Of a stretch of DNA of 64,000 nt, positions 1 through 10,823 are shown piece after piece. The translations under genes were made by a program, and so were the position numbers. The notes beneath the pieces were generated by a model. That model had not been told where the DNA came from. It saw only the letters and a list, made by a program, of their open reading frames with translations, and did not search any database. Source of the DNA: Duganella zoogloeoides (lineage in GTDB: Bacteria > Pseudomonadota > Gammaproteobacteria > Burkholderiales > Burkholderiaceae_D); the NCBI RefSeq assembly GCF_034479515.1, contig NZ_CP140152.1:5208001-5272000 (forward strand), given 5' to 3'. How positions within the stretch are numbered: position 1 is the stretch's first letter; the number at the start of each line of letters is the position of its first letter.

Positions 1-104
1 CCGGGCGTAACGGCAACCAGGTCGCCGGCCTGGTTCCATTCCAGCAGCACGTCAGCGCGCCAGCCATCGGGGAGCAAGGCGTGGCGGGCGAACAGCTGGT
101 TCAT
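1..104 (-). CDS. hutF: formimidoylglutamate deiminase HutF, N-terminal fragment
   Basis: Only the first 34 codons are in the window; the gene continues past the left edge. The visible N-terminus (MNQLFARHALLPDGW) matches the usual start of HutF, an amidohydrolase that deiminates N-formimino-L-glutamate to N-formyl-L-glutamate and ammonia. The ATG (104-102) overlaps the stop of hutG (103-101) as ATGA, so the two are translationally coupled. HutF feeds HutG, so this is the five-step histidine pathway that passes through formylglutamate. The identity rests on a short N-terminus plus context. Confidence 0.8.
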   Translation of the reverse strand, partial: MNQLFARHALLPDGWRADVLLEWNQAGDLVAVTP

Positions 105-889
105 GACTGCACCCAGTCGGCCGCCGCCTGCGTCATCGCGCGCAAGAGACCCTGCACCTGCGCCGCCAGGTCGGAGCGGTAGCCATAGGGCGCCTCCTCG
201 TCCATGTACACCGACTGGCACATTTCAAGCTGGATCGCATGGACGCCCGTCTCGGGCCGGCCATAGAAACGCGTGATATGGCCGCCCTTGAAGCGGCCAT
301 TGACCGCCACGCTGTAGCGATCTTGCGCCAGTGCGCGCGACACCACGGCATGCGCCAGTCCCGGCGCGCAGGTGGCGCCGTCGGCGGTGCCGAAGTTCAG
401 GTCGGGCAGCTTGCCGTCAAAAAAGCGCGGCACCCTGGACGCGATCGAATGCGCATCCCACAGCACCACCCGGCCGTGGATGGCCAGCAGGCGGTCGAGT
501 TCCGCGCGCAGCCGCGCGTGATATGGCTGCCAGTAGTGTTGCAGGCGCCGCTCCACTTCGGCCTGGTCCGGCACGCGGCCCTCGACGTACAGCGGCTCGC
601 GGTGAAACGTATCGACCGGGCACAGGCCGGTGGTGTCCTGGCCCGGGTACAGGTTGGTGTTCTCGGGCGGGCGATTGAGGTCGATCGCGTAGCGCGACCA
701 GCGCGCCGCAATGGTCGATGCGCCCATCTCCTGCAAAAAGCCGTACAGGCGCGCCAGGTGCCAGTCGGTGTCCTGGCGGTCGGTGGCCGCTGCCGTCATG
801 GTGGCCGCGATTTCGTCGGGGATGTCGGTGCCCACGTGGGGCATGGACACCAGCAACGGGATGGTGCCGGCCTGGAACTGGTAATCCAT
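101..889 (-). CDS. hutG: N-formylglutamate deformylase HutG
   Basis: This 262-residue protein hydrolyses N-formyl-L-glutamate to glutamate and formate, the last step of histidine breakdown when HutF is present. It has the N-formylglutamate amidohydrolase features: an early PLLVSMPHVGTDIP segment, a DTDWHL segment, LDRLLAIHGRVVLWDAHS in the middle, and GGHITRFYG then IQLEMCQ near the C-terminus (His and Glu candidates for metal binding). The frame stays open upstream to 937, but the ATG at 889 is preferred because GGAGG lies 5 bases before it in the 14-base gap after hutH. Its stop overlaps the hutF start. Confidence 0.92.
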   Translation of the reverse strand: MDYQFQAGTIPLLVSMPHVGTDIPDEIAATMTAAATDRQDTDWHLARLYGFLQEMGASTIAARWSRYAIDLNRPPENTNLYPGQDTTGLCPVDTFHREPLYVEGRVPDQAEVERRLQHYWQPYHARLRAELDRLLAIHGRVVLWDAHSIASRVPRFFDGKLPDLNFGTADGATCAPGLAHAVVSRALAQDRYSVAVNGRFKGGHITRFYGRPETGVHAIQLEMCQSVYMDEEAPYGYRSDLAAQVQGLLRAMTQAAADWVQS

Positions 890-903
890 AGCGCCTCCGC
901 AGG

Positions 904-2444
904 TTAAGGGTGCAAGGAAGTAAACAACTCGCGGCACGAGGCGCTCAGTTCACCGCGCATGACCATGCCCTTGGCGGCCTCGATATCGGGCGCGAAGAAG
1001 CGGTCGGCATCAAAAAACGGTACCGACTGGCGCAGTTGCGCGTGCACGTGCTCCAGGTGCGGCGCGGTGGTGAGCGGGCGGTGGAAGTCGATGCCCTGCG
1101 CCGCCGCCATCAGCTCGATGCCGATGATGACTGCCGTGTTCTGGGCCATGTCGTCGAGCCGGCGCGCCGCGTAGGTGGCCATGCTGACGTGGTCTTCCTG
1201 GTTGGCGGACGTCGGGATGGTATCCACGCTGCCCGGGTGCGCCAGCGATTTATTCTCCGACGCCAGCGCGGCGGCCGTGACGTGGGCGATCATGAAGCCG
1301 GAGTTCACGCCCGGCTCGGGCACCAGGAACGGCGGCAGGCCCGATAAGGTCGCATCGATCAGCAGGGCGATGCGGCGCTCGGCGATGCTGCCGATTTCGG
1401 CGATTGCCAGCGCCAGGGTGTCGGCCGCAAAGGCCACCGGCTCGGCATGGAAATTGCCGCCCGAGACCACCACCGACAGCTCGCCATCCTTGAACAGCAG
1501 CGGATTGTCGGTGACGGCGTTCGCTTCGATCAGCAGCGTGCGCGCGGCATTGTTGATGATGTCCCAGCACGCGCCCATCACCTGCGGCTGGCAGCGCAGG
1601 CAGTACGGGTCCTGCACCCGCTCGTCACCGACCAGGTGCGAGGCGCGGATCGCGCTATCGGCCACCAGTTGGCGGTAGATGGCGGCGGCGGCGATCTGGC
1701 CGGGCTGGCCACGCACTTCGTGCACGCGGGCGTCGAACGGCGCATCGCTGCCCTTGGCGGCGTCGAGCGACAGTGCGCCCGAGACGAAACCCGCCTCCAG
1801 CAAACGCTCGGCCATGAACAGGCCGTACAGCGCCAGCGCGGTCGAGACCTGGGTGCCGTTGATCAGCGCCAGGCCCTCCTTGGCAGCCAGCACCACCGGC
1901 GCGATGCCGGCGGCCTGCAAGGCCTCGGTGGCGTCCATCATCACCCCGTTCATGCGCACCTGGCCCACGCCCAGCATGGCCAGGGTCATGTGCGACAACG
2001 GCGCCAGGTCGCCCGAGGCGCCCACGGAACCCTTGGCGGGAATGGCGGGCATGATGCCGGCGTTGTACAGCGCGACCAGGGTGTCGATGATGAGCGGGCG
2101 CACGCCCGAGTAGCCGCGCGCCAGGCTGCCGATCTTCATCAGCATGATCAGGCGGCACACGGCGTCGGATACCAGCTCGCCGGTGCCCACCGAGTGCGAC
2201 AGGATCAGGTTGCGTTGCAATTGTTCGAGCTTGTCGTCGGGGATGCGGGTTTTGGCCAGCAGGCCGAAGCCGGTGTTGATGCCGTAGGCGGCATCGCCCT
2301 TGGCGACGATGGCGCGCACGGCGGCAGCCGACGCTTCGATCACGGGATAGGCTTCCCTGGCGAGGGCCAGTGGGGCGGCCTCGTTCCAGACAGCGCGCAA
2401 TTCGGCGAGCGTCAGCGCGCCCGGTTTCAAGGTGAGGGTCATGG

Positions 2445-2448
<4 letters not shown>
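904..2448 (-). CDS. hutH: histidine ammonia-lyase HutH
   Basis: This 514-residue enzyme converts L-histidine to trans-urocanate and ammonia, the first step of the pathway. The Ala-Ser-Gly that cyclises into the MIO electrophile is at residues 144-146, inside [15 protein letters not shown]. The family motif NPLLF and the C-terminal stretch with [17 protein letters not shown] are present, and the length is typical. The chosen ATG (2448) overlaps the hutU stop as ATGA; a second in-frame ATG six bases downstream (2442) is also possible. It is the second gene of the hutUHGF operon. Confidence 0.96.
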
Positions 2449-4142
<1,694 letters not shown>

Positions 4143-4175
4143 GGTCGCTCCTGCTCATGGGGATAAGGTGCCCCT

Positions 4176-4204
4176 AGCATAGGTTGTCTATACAACCAAG
4201 TCAA
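4176..4204 (-). promoter_or_regulatory. hut operon promoter with HutC-type operator in the spacer
   Basis: Read on the minus strand there is TTGACT (4204-4199), exactly 17 bases, then TATGCT (4181-4176), a good sigma-70 layout 34 bases before the hutU ATG. The spacer contains the inverted repeat GGTTGTATAGACAACC (4197-4182). It matches the known HutC site pattern TTGTATGTACAA at 10 of 12 positions. A repressor bound there would cover the space between -35 and -10. Promoter and operator are read from the sequence; repression by HutC is inferred from the family. Confidence 0.8.
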
Positions 4205-4214
4205 CCGCCTTTGC

Positions 4215-5894
4215 CTATTTTTTATAGACTCGTTTGCCGCCCATCCAGGTTTGCAGTACCACCGTCTTGCCCAGCTGCTCGGGCGGCGCCGTGAAGATAT
4301 CGCGGTCGATCACAATGAAATCGGCCCACTTGCCCGGCTCCAGCGAACCGATGAGATTTTCCTGGCGCGCCGCATAGGCCGCATCGAGCGTGAAGCACCG
4401 CAGCGCCTCGGTCAGGGTCATGGCCTGGTTCTTGTACCAGCCGCCCGTCGGCGCACCTGCCGCGTTCTGCCGTGTGACCGCCGCGTGCAGGCCTTCGAAC
4501 GGATCGGGCGGCTCCACCGGGAAGTCCGAGCCGCAGGCAATGCGCGAGCCCTGGTCGAGGAAGGTGCGCCAGGCGTAGGCGCCCTTGATGCGCTCAGGCC
4601 CCACCCTCTGCTCGGCCATGTTCTGGTCCGACGTGGCGTGCGTGGGCTGCATCGACGGGATGATGTCCAGCGCCTTGAAGCGCGGGATATCCTCGGGTGA
4701 GACCACCTGCGCGTGCTCGATGCGGTGACGCAGGCCGCCGGCCTGGTACTTGGGAATCAGTTGGGCGTAGGCGTCGAGGATCTGGTGGTTGCCGGCGTCG
4801 CCGATGGCGTGAACGTTGACCTGGTAGCCGGCCTTCATCGCTTTTTCCATCTTGGCCTGCATGGCGGCGTTCTGCTGGAACAGCAGTCCTTTCGTCGATG
4901 GCATGTCCGAGTACGGGGCGATCAAGGCGGCGCCCCGGCTGCCCAGCGCGCCGTCCGAGAACAGCTTGACGGCGGCCAGCGCATAGGTGTCGTTGGCGTA
5001 GGTTTTCAGCGGTCCTTCCTTCGATAACTCGTCGAAGGCGGCGCCGGTGTCGCCGATCATGGCGTACACGCGGGCGGTGAGCTTGCCGTGGTCGGCGTAG
5101 TCGCGGTAAATGCCATCCTCGGCCACCGAAATGCCGGCGTCGTGCACGCTGGTCAGGCCCGACTTGGCCAGCAGCGCCAGCGCGTTGTCGAGCATGGCGC
5201 GCGCCTGCGCCGGCGTGGGCAGCGGCACCACCTTGTCGGCCAGCGCCATGGCGCTGTCCACCAGCACTCCGGTAGGGTTGCCCTTGGCGTCGCGTTCGAT
5301 CTTGCCGCCGGCGGGGTCCGGCGTGTCCCTGGTGATGCCGGCCATGGCCAGCGCCGTACTGTTGAGCCAGGTGGCATGCACGTCCACCCGGCGCAGCAGC
5401 ACCGGGCGGTCGCCCACCACCGCGTCGAGGTCGGCGGCGGTGGGGAAACGGCCCAGCTTCCAGGCTTCCTGGTTCCAGCCATGGCCGATGATCCAGGCGT
5501 TTTTCGGGTGGGCGCGGGCAAAGTCCGCCACTGCGCGCAGGGCCGCCGGCAGCGAGGTGGGCGTAAACAGGTCCACGCCCGAGGCGATCTCGCCCAGCCC
5601 GAACACGTGGCCGTGGGCGTCGATCAGCCCCGGCAGCAGGGTCTTGCCCTGGGCATCGACGTGCTTGGCGCCCGGCAGTGCGGCCGCTGTCTGCGCCTCG
5701 CTGCCGGCCACCACTACCTTGCCCTGGGCGTCGAACGCCAGCGACGTAAAGCGCTGCAAGGCGCCGGCCGCCGTCAGCGTGTAGCCGTTGGCGTGGTCGA
5801 TGATGGTTTGGGCGTGAGCGGCCGGGGCCAGGGCGGTGAAGGCAAGCGCCAGGGCGGCGGCCAGCGGCAGGCGCCGCTTGAGGGTGGTGCGCAT
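4215..5894 (-). CDS. exported amidohydrolase, YtcJ-like
   Basis: This is a 559-residue metal-dependent amidohydrolase of the YtcJ type (amidohydrolase_3). It opens with a signal peptide (MRTTLKRRLPLAAALALAF ... AHA-Q), so it acts outside the cytoplasm. Visible family features are the metal-site segment LIDAHGHVFGLGE, an internal GHGWNQE, the mid-domain VHAIGDAGN and IEHAQVV, and the late ACGSDFPVEPPDPF. The ATG at 5894 is chosen because GGAG lies 7 bases upstream; an in-frame ATG at 5906 would precede that site. The substrate cannot be told from the sequence. The hut promoter begins just downstream of its stop, so it is not obviously part of the hut operon. Confidence 0.85.
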   Translation of the reverse strand: MRTTLKRRLPLAAALALAFTALAPAAHAQTIIDHANGYTLTAAGALQRFTSLAFDAQGKVVVAGSEAQTAAALPGAKHVDAQGKTLLPGLIDAHGHVFGLGEIASGVDLFTPTSLPAALRAVADFARAHPKNAWIIGHGWNQEAWKLGRFPTAADLDAVVGDRPVLLRRVDVHATWLNSTALAMAGITRDTPDPAGGKIERDAKGNPTGVLVDSAMALADKVVPLPTPAQARAMLDNALALLAKSGLTSVHDAGISVAEDGIYRDYADHGKLTARVYAMIGDTGAAFDELSKEGPLKTYANDTYALAAVKLFSDGALGSRGAALIAPYSDMPSTKGLLFQQNAAMQAKMEKAMKAGYQVNVHAIGDAGNHQILDAYAQLIPKYQAGGLRHRIEHAQVVSPEDIPRFKALDIIPSMQPTHATSDQNMAEQRVGPERIKGAYAWRTFLDQGSRIACGSDFPVEPPDPFEGLHAAVTRQNAAGAPTGGWYKNQAMTLTEALRCFTLDAAYAARQENLIGSLEPGKWADFIVIDRDIFTAPPEQLGKTVVLQTWMGGKRVYKK

Positions 5895-5955
5895 CGTTTT
5901 CTCCATTCGGTACCAGGCTGCCAGTGTAGCGAAGTTTGCAGATCGACAGGACGGG

Positions 5956-5961
5956 TACAAT
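5956..5961 (+). promoter_or_regulatory. possible -10 box upstream of msbA
   Basis: TACAAT sits 30 bases before the proposed GTG start of msbA, in the 96-base gap between two divergent genes. No well-spaced -35 accompanies it: TTGCAG at 5936-5941 leaves only 14 bases. This is a weak call. Confidence 0.3.
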
Positions 5962-5990
5962 GGCGGTTTCGCCGAAATCACCACACCCCA

Positions 5991-7838
5991 GTGAACAGCC
6001 GCCAACTCTATCACCGCCTGCTCAACGAATTCCGCCCTTACCTGTGGATCGGGTTCTTTACCCTGTTCGCGGTGGGCCTGGCCGCCGCCACCGATGTGCT
6101 CCTGATCCGCCAGCTGCAAACCGTGATCGATGCGCTGGCGCCCTCGCACGTGGTCGGCGCCGTGCGCCCGCCTGCCACCGGCATGCTGGCCGTGGCGCAG
6201 CAATGGCTGACCGACATCCTGCCCAGGAATACTGCCGACGCGGCGATGTGGAGCATCCCCGCCGTGATTTTCGGACTGGCCGTGATGCGCATGGTGTCGA
6301 GTTTCATCGGCGAATACGGCGCTGCATGGCTCAGCAGCCGGGTGCAGGCCAACCTGCGCGAAGCCATGTTCGCCCGCATCATGCGCCTGCCCAACGGCTT
6401 TTTCGACCAGTCGTCCACCGGCACCACCCTTTCGCGCGTGGCGTTCGACGCCGCCCAGGTGGCGCAAGCCGGCCTCACGGTGGTCAACGTGGCGGTGCGC
6501 GATTCGGTGCTCACCATCGGCTACCTGATCACCATGTTCGTCTCGGACTGGCAACTGGCGCTGTTCTGCCTGATCCTGATGCCGCTGGTCGCCGCCGTGG
6601 TCACCTTTGCCGGGCGCCGCATGCGCCACCTGAGCAAGAGCGCGCAGGCGGCCATGGGCGAACTGACCAATGTGCTCGACGAGAGCATCAGCGGCCAGCG
6701 CGTGGTGAGAATTTTTGGCGGCCAGGAATACGAACAGACCCGCTTCGACCGCGTGGTCAAGCTCAATCGCCAACTGGCGGTCAAGCATGCGGCCACCTCC
6801 GCCCTGAACTCCGGCGTGATCATGCTGCTGATCGGGATTACGCTGTCGTCGGTGATCTATTTTTCGCTGCTGCGCCACCAGGCCGGCGCCCTCACGGCCG
6901 GCGACTTCGTCTCGTTCATCGTGGCGCTGATGGCGATGCAGTCGCCGATCAAGAACCTCACCAAGATCAACGAGCCGCTGCAACGGGGCCTGGCTGCCGC
7001 CGATTCGGTGTACAGCCTGATCGACACCGAAACGGAAGCCGACACCGGCCAACATACCACCACCCGCGCCCAGGGCCAGCTGTCGCTCAAGGACGTGAGT
7101 TTCCAGTACCTCGATGCCGACGGCAAGCCACTGGTGGCCGACGCCAGGCTGGCGCTCGATAATGTCTCGCTCGACATCCGCGCCGGCGAGACGGTGGCGC
7201 TGGTCGGCAGTTCGGGCAGCGGCAAGACCACGCTGGCGAGCCTGCTGCCGCGCTTTTACGATGTGAGCGGCGGATCCATCACGCTCGACGGCGTCGATCT
7301 GCGCGAGTATGCGCTCGCTTCGCTGCGCCGGCAGATCGCGCTGGTCAGCCAGGACGTGGTGCTGTTCAACGAAACGCTGGCCGCCAATATCGCCTACGGC
7401 GATCCGGCGCCGTCGCAGGAGCGCATCGAAGCGGCCGCGCGCGCGGCGCACGCGCACGAGTTCATCGTGCGCCAGCCGCAGGGTTATCAATCGCCGGTCG
7501 GAGAAAACGGCTTGCGCCTGTCGGGCGGCCAGCGCCAGCGCCTGGCGATCGCCCGCGCCATCTACAAGGATGCGCCGATCCTGATCCTGGACGAGGCCAC
7601 CAGCGCGCTCGACACCGAATCGGAACGGCTGGTGCAGCAGGCGCTGGAGCGCCTGATGGAAGGCCGCACCACGGTGGTCATCGCCCACCGCCTGTCCACG
7701 ATCGAGAACGCCGACCGCATCGTGGTGCTCGATGGCGGCAAAATCCGCGAAGCGGGCAGCCACGATGAACTACTGGCCAACGACGACATGTATGCGCGGC
7801 TGTACCACACGCAAAAAATCACTCAGGTCGCATCGTGA
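5991..7838 (+). CDS. msbA: lipid A export ABC transporter MsbA
   Basis: This is a 615-residue ABC half-transporter with the membrane domain first (six predicted helices, residues about 15-310) and the ATPase second. Walker A GSSGSGKT is at residues 406-413, followed by the signature LSGGQRQRLA, Walker B ILILDEATSALD and the H-loop IAHRLST. The architecture and the N-terminal LLNEFRPYLW fit MsbA, the homodimer that flips lipid A-core across the inner membrane. A GTG start at 5991 is inferred: the frame is open further upstream, but that part is antisense to the amidohydrolase and looks non-coding. The last 16 bases overlap the end of the convergent oxygenase gene. Confidence 0.88.
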   Translation: MNSRQLYHRLLNEFRPYLWIGFFTLFAVGLAAATDVLLIRQLQTVIDALAPSHVVGAVRPPATGMLAVAQQWLTDILPRNTADAAMWSIPAVIFGLAVMRMVSSFIGEYGAAWLSSRVQANLREAMFARIMRLPNGFFDQSSTGTTLSRVAFDAAQVAQAGLTVVNVAVRDSVLTIGYLITMFVSDWQLALFCLILMPLVAAVVTFAGRRMRHLSKSAQAAMGELTNVLDESISGQRVVRIFGGQEYEQTRFDRVVKLNRQLAVKHAATSALNSGVIMLLIGITLSSVIYFSLLRHQAGALTAGDFVSFIVALMAMQSPIKNLTKINEPLQRGLAAADSVYSLIDTETEADTGQHTTTRAQGQLSLKDVSFQYLDADGKPLVADARLALDNVSLDIRAGETVALVGSSGSGKTTLASLLPRFYDVSGGSITLDGVDLREYALASLRRQIALVSQDVVLFNETLAANIAYGDPAPSQERIEAAARAAHAHEFIVRQPQGYQSPVGENGLRLSGGQRQRLAIARAIYKDAPILILDEATSALDTESERLVQQALERLMEGRTTVVIAHRLSTIENADRIVVLDGGKIREAGSHDELLANDDMYARLYHTQKITQVAS

Positions 7839-8638
7839 AAGATGATGCCCAGCGTATGGCGCGACCCGGCCCGTAGCCGGCTCACGCCGTGGCGCATGGC
7901 CACGCGATAGACATTGCCGCGTGCGCCCTGCACCGGCCGGTGGTTGACTGGGAAAATCACCAGGTCGCCGCGCTTGAGCGGCACCACCGCCACCCGCGAC
8001 TGCATGCGCGGACGCTGCTCGGTCAGCACGAACTCGCCGCCGTCGAAATCGTCCCCGGGTTGACTGAGCAGCAGCGCCGCCTGCAACGGAAATACGTGTT
8101 CGCCATATAAATCCTGGTGCAGGCAGTTATAGTCGCCCGCGCCGTATTGCAGCAGCAATGGCGTGGGCCGCGTCTGCCCTGCCGCGTGGCAGCGCGCCAG
8201 GAAATCGGCATGGTCCTGAGGAAAGCGGGCGGCGATGTCGAGTACAGCGTGCCAGCGGTTGGCAATCGCCGCCAGCGGCCCGTAAAGCGACTGGCGCAGC
8301 GCAGCGACGACCGACGGCAGCGGATAACGAAAATACTGGTACTCGCCGGCGCCGAAGCCATGCTGCGCCATCACCACCCGGCTGCGAAACAGCTGCGGCT
8401 GCGCGTACTGGGCCGCCACGGCCGCGCATTCGGGCGCGGACAGCAGGCCGGGCACGATGGCGTAGCCATGCGCGGTGAGCTCGTCGGCGATGGCCTGCCA
8501 GTCCAGCGCCGCAACGTGCACCGCGATACCGGCCGCCGCGCCAACGCCCTGGCGACCGGCATCGAACGGTGCAGGCGCCACCTGGCGCGGCGCTCGCCCG
8601 GATTCACCTTCTTGAAAGTCGAATGTCCCGTTGGCCAT
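7823..8638 (-). CDS. 2-oxoglutarate/Fe(II) oxygenase (COG3826-like)
   Basis: This 271-residue protein has an HxD iron motif in CLHQDLYGEHVFPLQ, a distal-His candidate in MRHGVS and an RHTLG segment that could hold the 2-oxoglutarate-binding arginine. The middle has GDDFDGGEFVL, typical of the Fe/2OG fold. It resembles the uncharacterised COG3826 group, from memory, not AlkB. Its ATG follows the ada stop by 6 bases, and AGGAG lies inside the end of ada, so the pair is probably co-transcribed and coupled. That suggests a role in the alkylation response, but no substrate is visible. Confidence 0.82.
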   Translation of the reverse strand: MANGTFDFQEGESGRAPRQVAPAPFDAGRQGVGAAAGIAVHVAALDWQAIADELTAHGYAIVPGLLSAPECAAVAAQYAQPQLFRSRVVMAQHGFGAGEYQYFRYPLPSVVAALRQSLYGPLAAIANRWHAVLDIAARFPQDHADFLARCHAAGQTRPTPLLLQYGAGDYNCLHQDLYGEHVFPLQAALLLSQPGDDFDGGEFVLTEQRPRMQSRVAVVPLKRGDLVIFPVNHRPVQGARGNVYRVAMRHGVSRLRAGSRHTLGIIFHDAT

Positions 8639-8644
8639 GGCGCA

Positions 8645-9730
8645 CTACTCCTGCCGTTCGCGGTCGAGCAGCGCCGCCTTGCGATCGACGCCCCAGCGGT
8701 AGCCGGAAATCGACCCGTCGTTGCGCACCACGCGGTGGCATGGAATCGCCACGGCCAGCGCATTGGCCGCGCACGCCCCGGCCACGGCGCGCGCGCCCTT
8801 GGGCAGGCCCACCAGGTCGGCCAGCTCGGCGTAGCTGACGGTGCGCCCGGCGGGAATCGCGCGCAGCGCCTGCCACACGCGCTGCTGGAACGCCGTGCCG
8901 CGCACATCGAGCGGCAGGTCCAGGCCCAGCTCCGGGCGCTCCACCATGCCCACCACGCGCGACACCACCTGCTCGTAGTCGGCCTCGGCGCCGATCAGCT
9001 CGGCGTTCGGAAAGCGGTCCTGCAGGTCGCGCACCAGGAAATCGGGATCGTCGTCGATCAGGATCGCGCAAATGCCGTGGTCCGTGCTGGCAACCAGGAT
9101 CGCGCCCAGCGAGCACGCGGCAATCGCAAAGCGGATCTGCGCGCCCTGCCCGCCCGCGCGGAACGCCGACGGCGTCATGCCCAGCACCGCCGGCGCCTGC
9201 GCATAAAACCGGCCGCTGGAATTGAAGCCGGCCGCGTAGAGCGTGTCGGTGACGGAATCCTGCTGCGCCAGTCCCTGCTGCACCCGTCGTGCACGGCCGG
9301 CATTGGCGTAGGCCTTGGGCGTGATGCCGGTGGCCGCCTTGAAAATCCGATGAAAATGAAAACGGCTGACGCCGACCGCCGCCGCCAGCGCGTCGAGGTC
9401 GGGCAGGGCGTCGCCGGCCTGGGCGGCGGCATCGATCAGGGCGCAGGCACGCGCCGCGATGGCGGCCTGGCGCGCGGCCAGCGGCGGCTGGTCGGGCTTG
9501 CAGCGCATGCAGGGACGAAAGCCGGCCTGCTCCGCTTCTGCGCGGCTGGCGTGAAACGCGACGTTGCGGCGCAGCGCCGGGCGGGCCGCGCACGAGGGCC
9601 GGCAATACACGCCGGTGCTGCGCACCGAGTACCAGAACACGTCGTCGGCGCCGGCATCGCGCGCCTGCACGGCGGCCCAGCGCGCGGTATCGTCGGCATA
9701 CGCCAGGTTGGACAAAGCTGAGTTACCCAT
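8645..9730 (-). CDS. ada: Ada: methyl-phosphotriester/O6-methylguanine-DNA methyltransferase and regulator
   Basis: This 361-residue protein has the three Ada parts in order. First is the zinc-bound N-domain with GVYCRPSC (Cys43 and Cys47) and MRCKPD, whose first cysteine accepts methyl from phosphotriesters. Next is an AraC-type helix-turn-helix segment (LAAAVGVSRFHFHRIFK). Last is the C-terminal methyltransferase with the acceptor Cys331 in IPCHRVV. Methylated Ada activates its own regulon in known systems. The ATG at 9730 has GGAGG five bases upstream, making it better than the in-frame ATG at 9742. The downstream oxygenase is its likely operon partner. Confidence 0.95.
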   Translation of the reverse strand: MGNSALSNLAYADDTARWAAVQARDAGADDVFWYSVRSTGVYCRPSCAARPALRRNVAFHASRAEAEQAGFRPCMRCKPDQPPLAARQAAIAARACALIDAAAQAGDALPDLDALAAAVGVSRFHFHRIFKAATGITPKAYANAGRARRVQQGLAQQDSVTDTLYAAGFNSSGRFYAQAPAVLGMTPSAFRAGGQGAQIRFAIAACSLGAILVASTDHGICAILIDDDPDFLVRDLQDRFPNAELIGAEADYEQVVSRVVGMVERPELGLDLPLDVRGTAFQQRVWQALRAIPAGRTVSYAELADLVGLPKGARAVAGACAANALAVAIPCHRVVRNDGSISGYRWGVDRKAALLDRERQE

Positions 9731-9799
9731 CTCGACCTCCATGAATGAATGGCAATGCGGCCATGGTAGCCACCGGCGCCGGTACGCACACTCCGGCGC

Positions 9800-9830
9800 T
9801 TGCTTTCGAATTGTATGTCGATGCTAGAAT
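9800..9830 (+). promoter_or_regulatory. hutC promoter with candidate HutC half-site
   Basis: An extended -10 (TGC-TAGAAT, 9822-9830) with a TTGCTT -35 candidate at 9800-9805 (spacer 19) lies 43 bases before the hutC start. In the spacer, TTGTATGTCGAT (9811-9822) matches the HutC site pattern TTGTATGTACAA at 9 of 12 positions, mostly in the left half. Autoregulation is therefore plausible but unproven. Confidence 0.5.
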
Positions 9831-9872
9831 GCCGGTCAGCCGCCTGCCCGGGGGCGCCTACGGAGACGCGGT

Positions 9873-10604
9873 TTGGACCAGCAAGCAAACAATCAACCAT
9901 CTGACCATACCCCGATTTTCCAGCGGATCAAGGATTATTTACTGGCGCAGATCGGCGCCGGCGTGTGGAAAGAAGGCGACGTGATTCCGTCCGAGCAGGC
10001 GCTGGTCAAACAGTTTGGCGTCTCGCGCATGACCGTCAACCGCGCCGTGCGCGAACTGACCGCCGAACAGGTCCTCACGCGGCGCCAGGGTTCCGGCACC
10101 TACGTTGCTCAGCAAAAATACCAGTCCACGCTGCTGCAGATCAAGTCGATTGCCGAGGAAGTGCGCGCGCGCGGCCACGTCCACCGCAGCAGCCTGCAAC
10201 ACCTGGAACAGCTCAAGGCCAGCGACTTGATGGCCAAGCAGTTCGAACTGCCGTCCGGCCACCCGCTGTTCCACTCGGTGATCATCCATTTCGAGAACGG
10301 CGTGCCGATCCAGGTGGAAGACCGCTGGGTCAATCCCGACTGCGCGCCCGACTACATGGAACAGGACTTCGGCGCCATCACCCCCAACGAATACCTGATG
10401 CAGGCCGCGCCGCTGCAAGGCGCCAGCTACAGCATCGAAGCGCTGCCGGCGCCGCGCGAAATCGCCGACATGCTGGCCATCGAGGTGCGCCAGGCCTGCC
10501 TGGTGCTGCGCCGCCAGACCATGTCGGGCGGACGCATCGCCACCATTGCCACCATGTGGCACCCGGGACACCGCTACCAGTTCGCCGGCAGCTTTACCCA
10601 GTAG
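9873..10604 (+). CDS. hutC: histidine utilization repressor HutC (GntR family)
   Basis: This 243-residue regulator has an N-terminal GntR winged helix (IFQRIKDYLLAQIGAG, then VIPSEQALVKQFGVSRMTVNRAVREL and the wing RRQGSGTYV). The C-terminal UTRA effector domain includes VEDRWVNPDCAPDY, as in HutC, which senses urocanate. The start is taken as TTG at 9873: GGAG lies at 9862-9865, seven bases upstream, and no ATG occurs before the conserved domain. It is separated from hutU by four unrelated genes, yet the hut promoter carries a matching operator, so it is the likely regulator. Confidence 0.9.
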   Translation: MDQQANNQPSDHTPIFQRIKDYLLAQIGAGVWKEGDVIPSEQALVKQFGVSRMTVNRAVRELTAEQVLTRRQGSGTYVAQQKYQSTLLQIKSIAEEVRARGHVHRSSLQHLEQLKASDLMAKQFELPSGHPLFHSVIIHFENGVPIQVEDRWVNPDCAPDYMEQDFGAITPNEYLMQAAPLQGASYSIEALPAPREIADMLAIEVRQACLVLRRQTMSGGRIATIATMWHPGHRYQFAGSFTQ

Positions 10605-10734
10605 CCCAGCACAATAACTATCAAATAGTAAGTAACAGGTGCCCAAAAGCGCCTGGCGAATCTCACTCAATGTCACGAAAAACCGCAAAAATCCGGTCTT
10701 TCGCAACGGGCTTTTCACGTCCGCGCAACACATC

Positions 10735-10783
10735 TTGATCTGGATCATACGGCGGTAATTGCGGCCATTAAAGCTGATATAGT
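10735..10783 (+). promoter_or_regulatory. FNR/Anr-like box and -10 element upstream of the sensor kinase
   Basis: TTGATCTGGATCAT (10735-10748) matches the FNR consensus TTGAT-N4-ATCAA at 9 of 10 defined bases. TATAGT (10778-10783) is a good -10 candidate. The distance is about 7 bases longer than the classic -41.5 arrangement, so activation geometry is uncertain. The rest of the 219-base gap between hutC and the kinase shows nothing else clear. Confidence 0.45.
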
Positions 10784-10823
10784 TGCCCGCAGACAGAATA
10801 ATTCGCCCCCAGAAAGGCCTACC

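Noticed and set aside
5088..5990. Long in-frame extension before msbA
   Set aside because: It is antisense to the amidohydrolase gene and its composition is that of a shadow frame; the conserved MsbA sequence begins right at the GTG at 5991.
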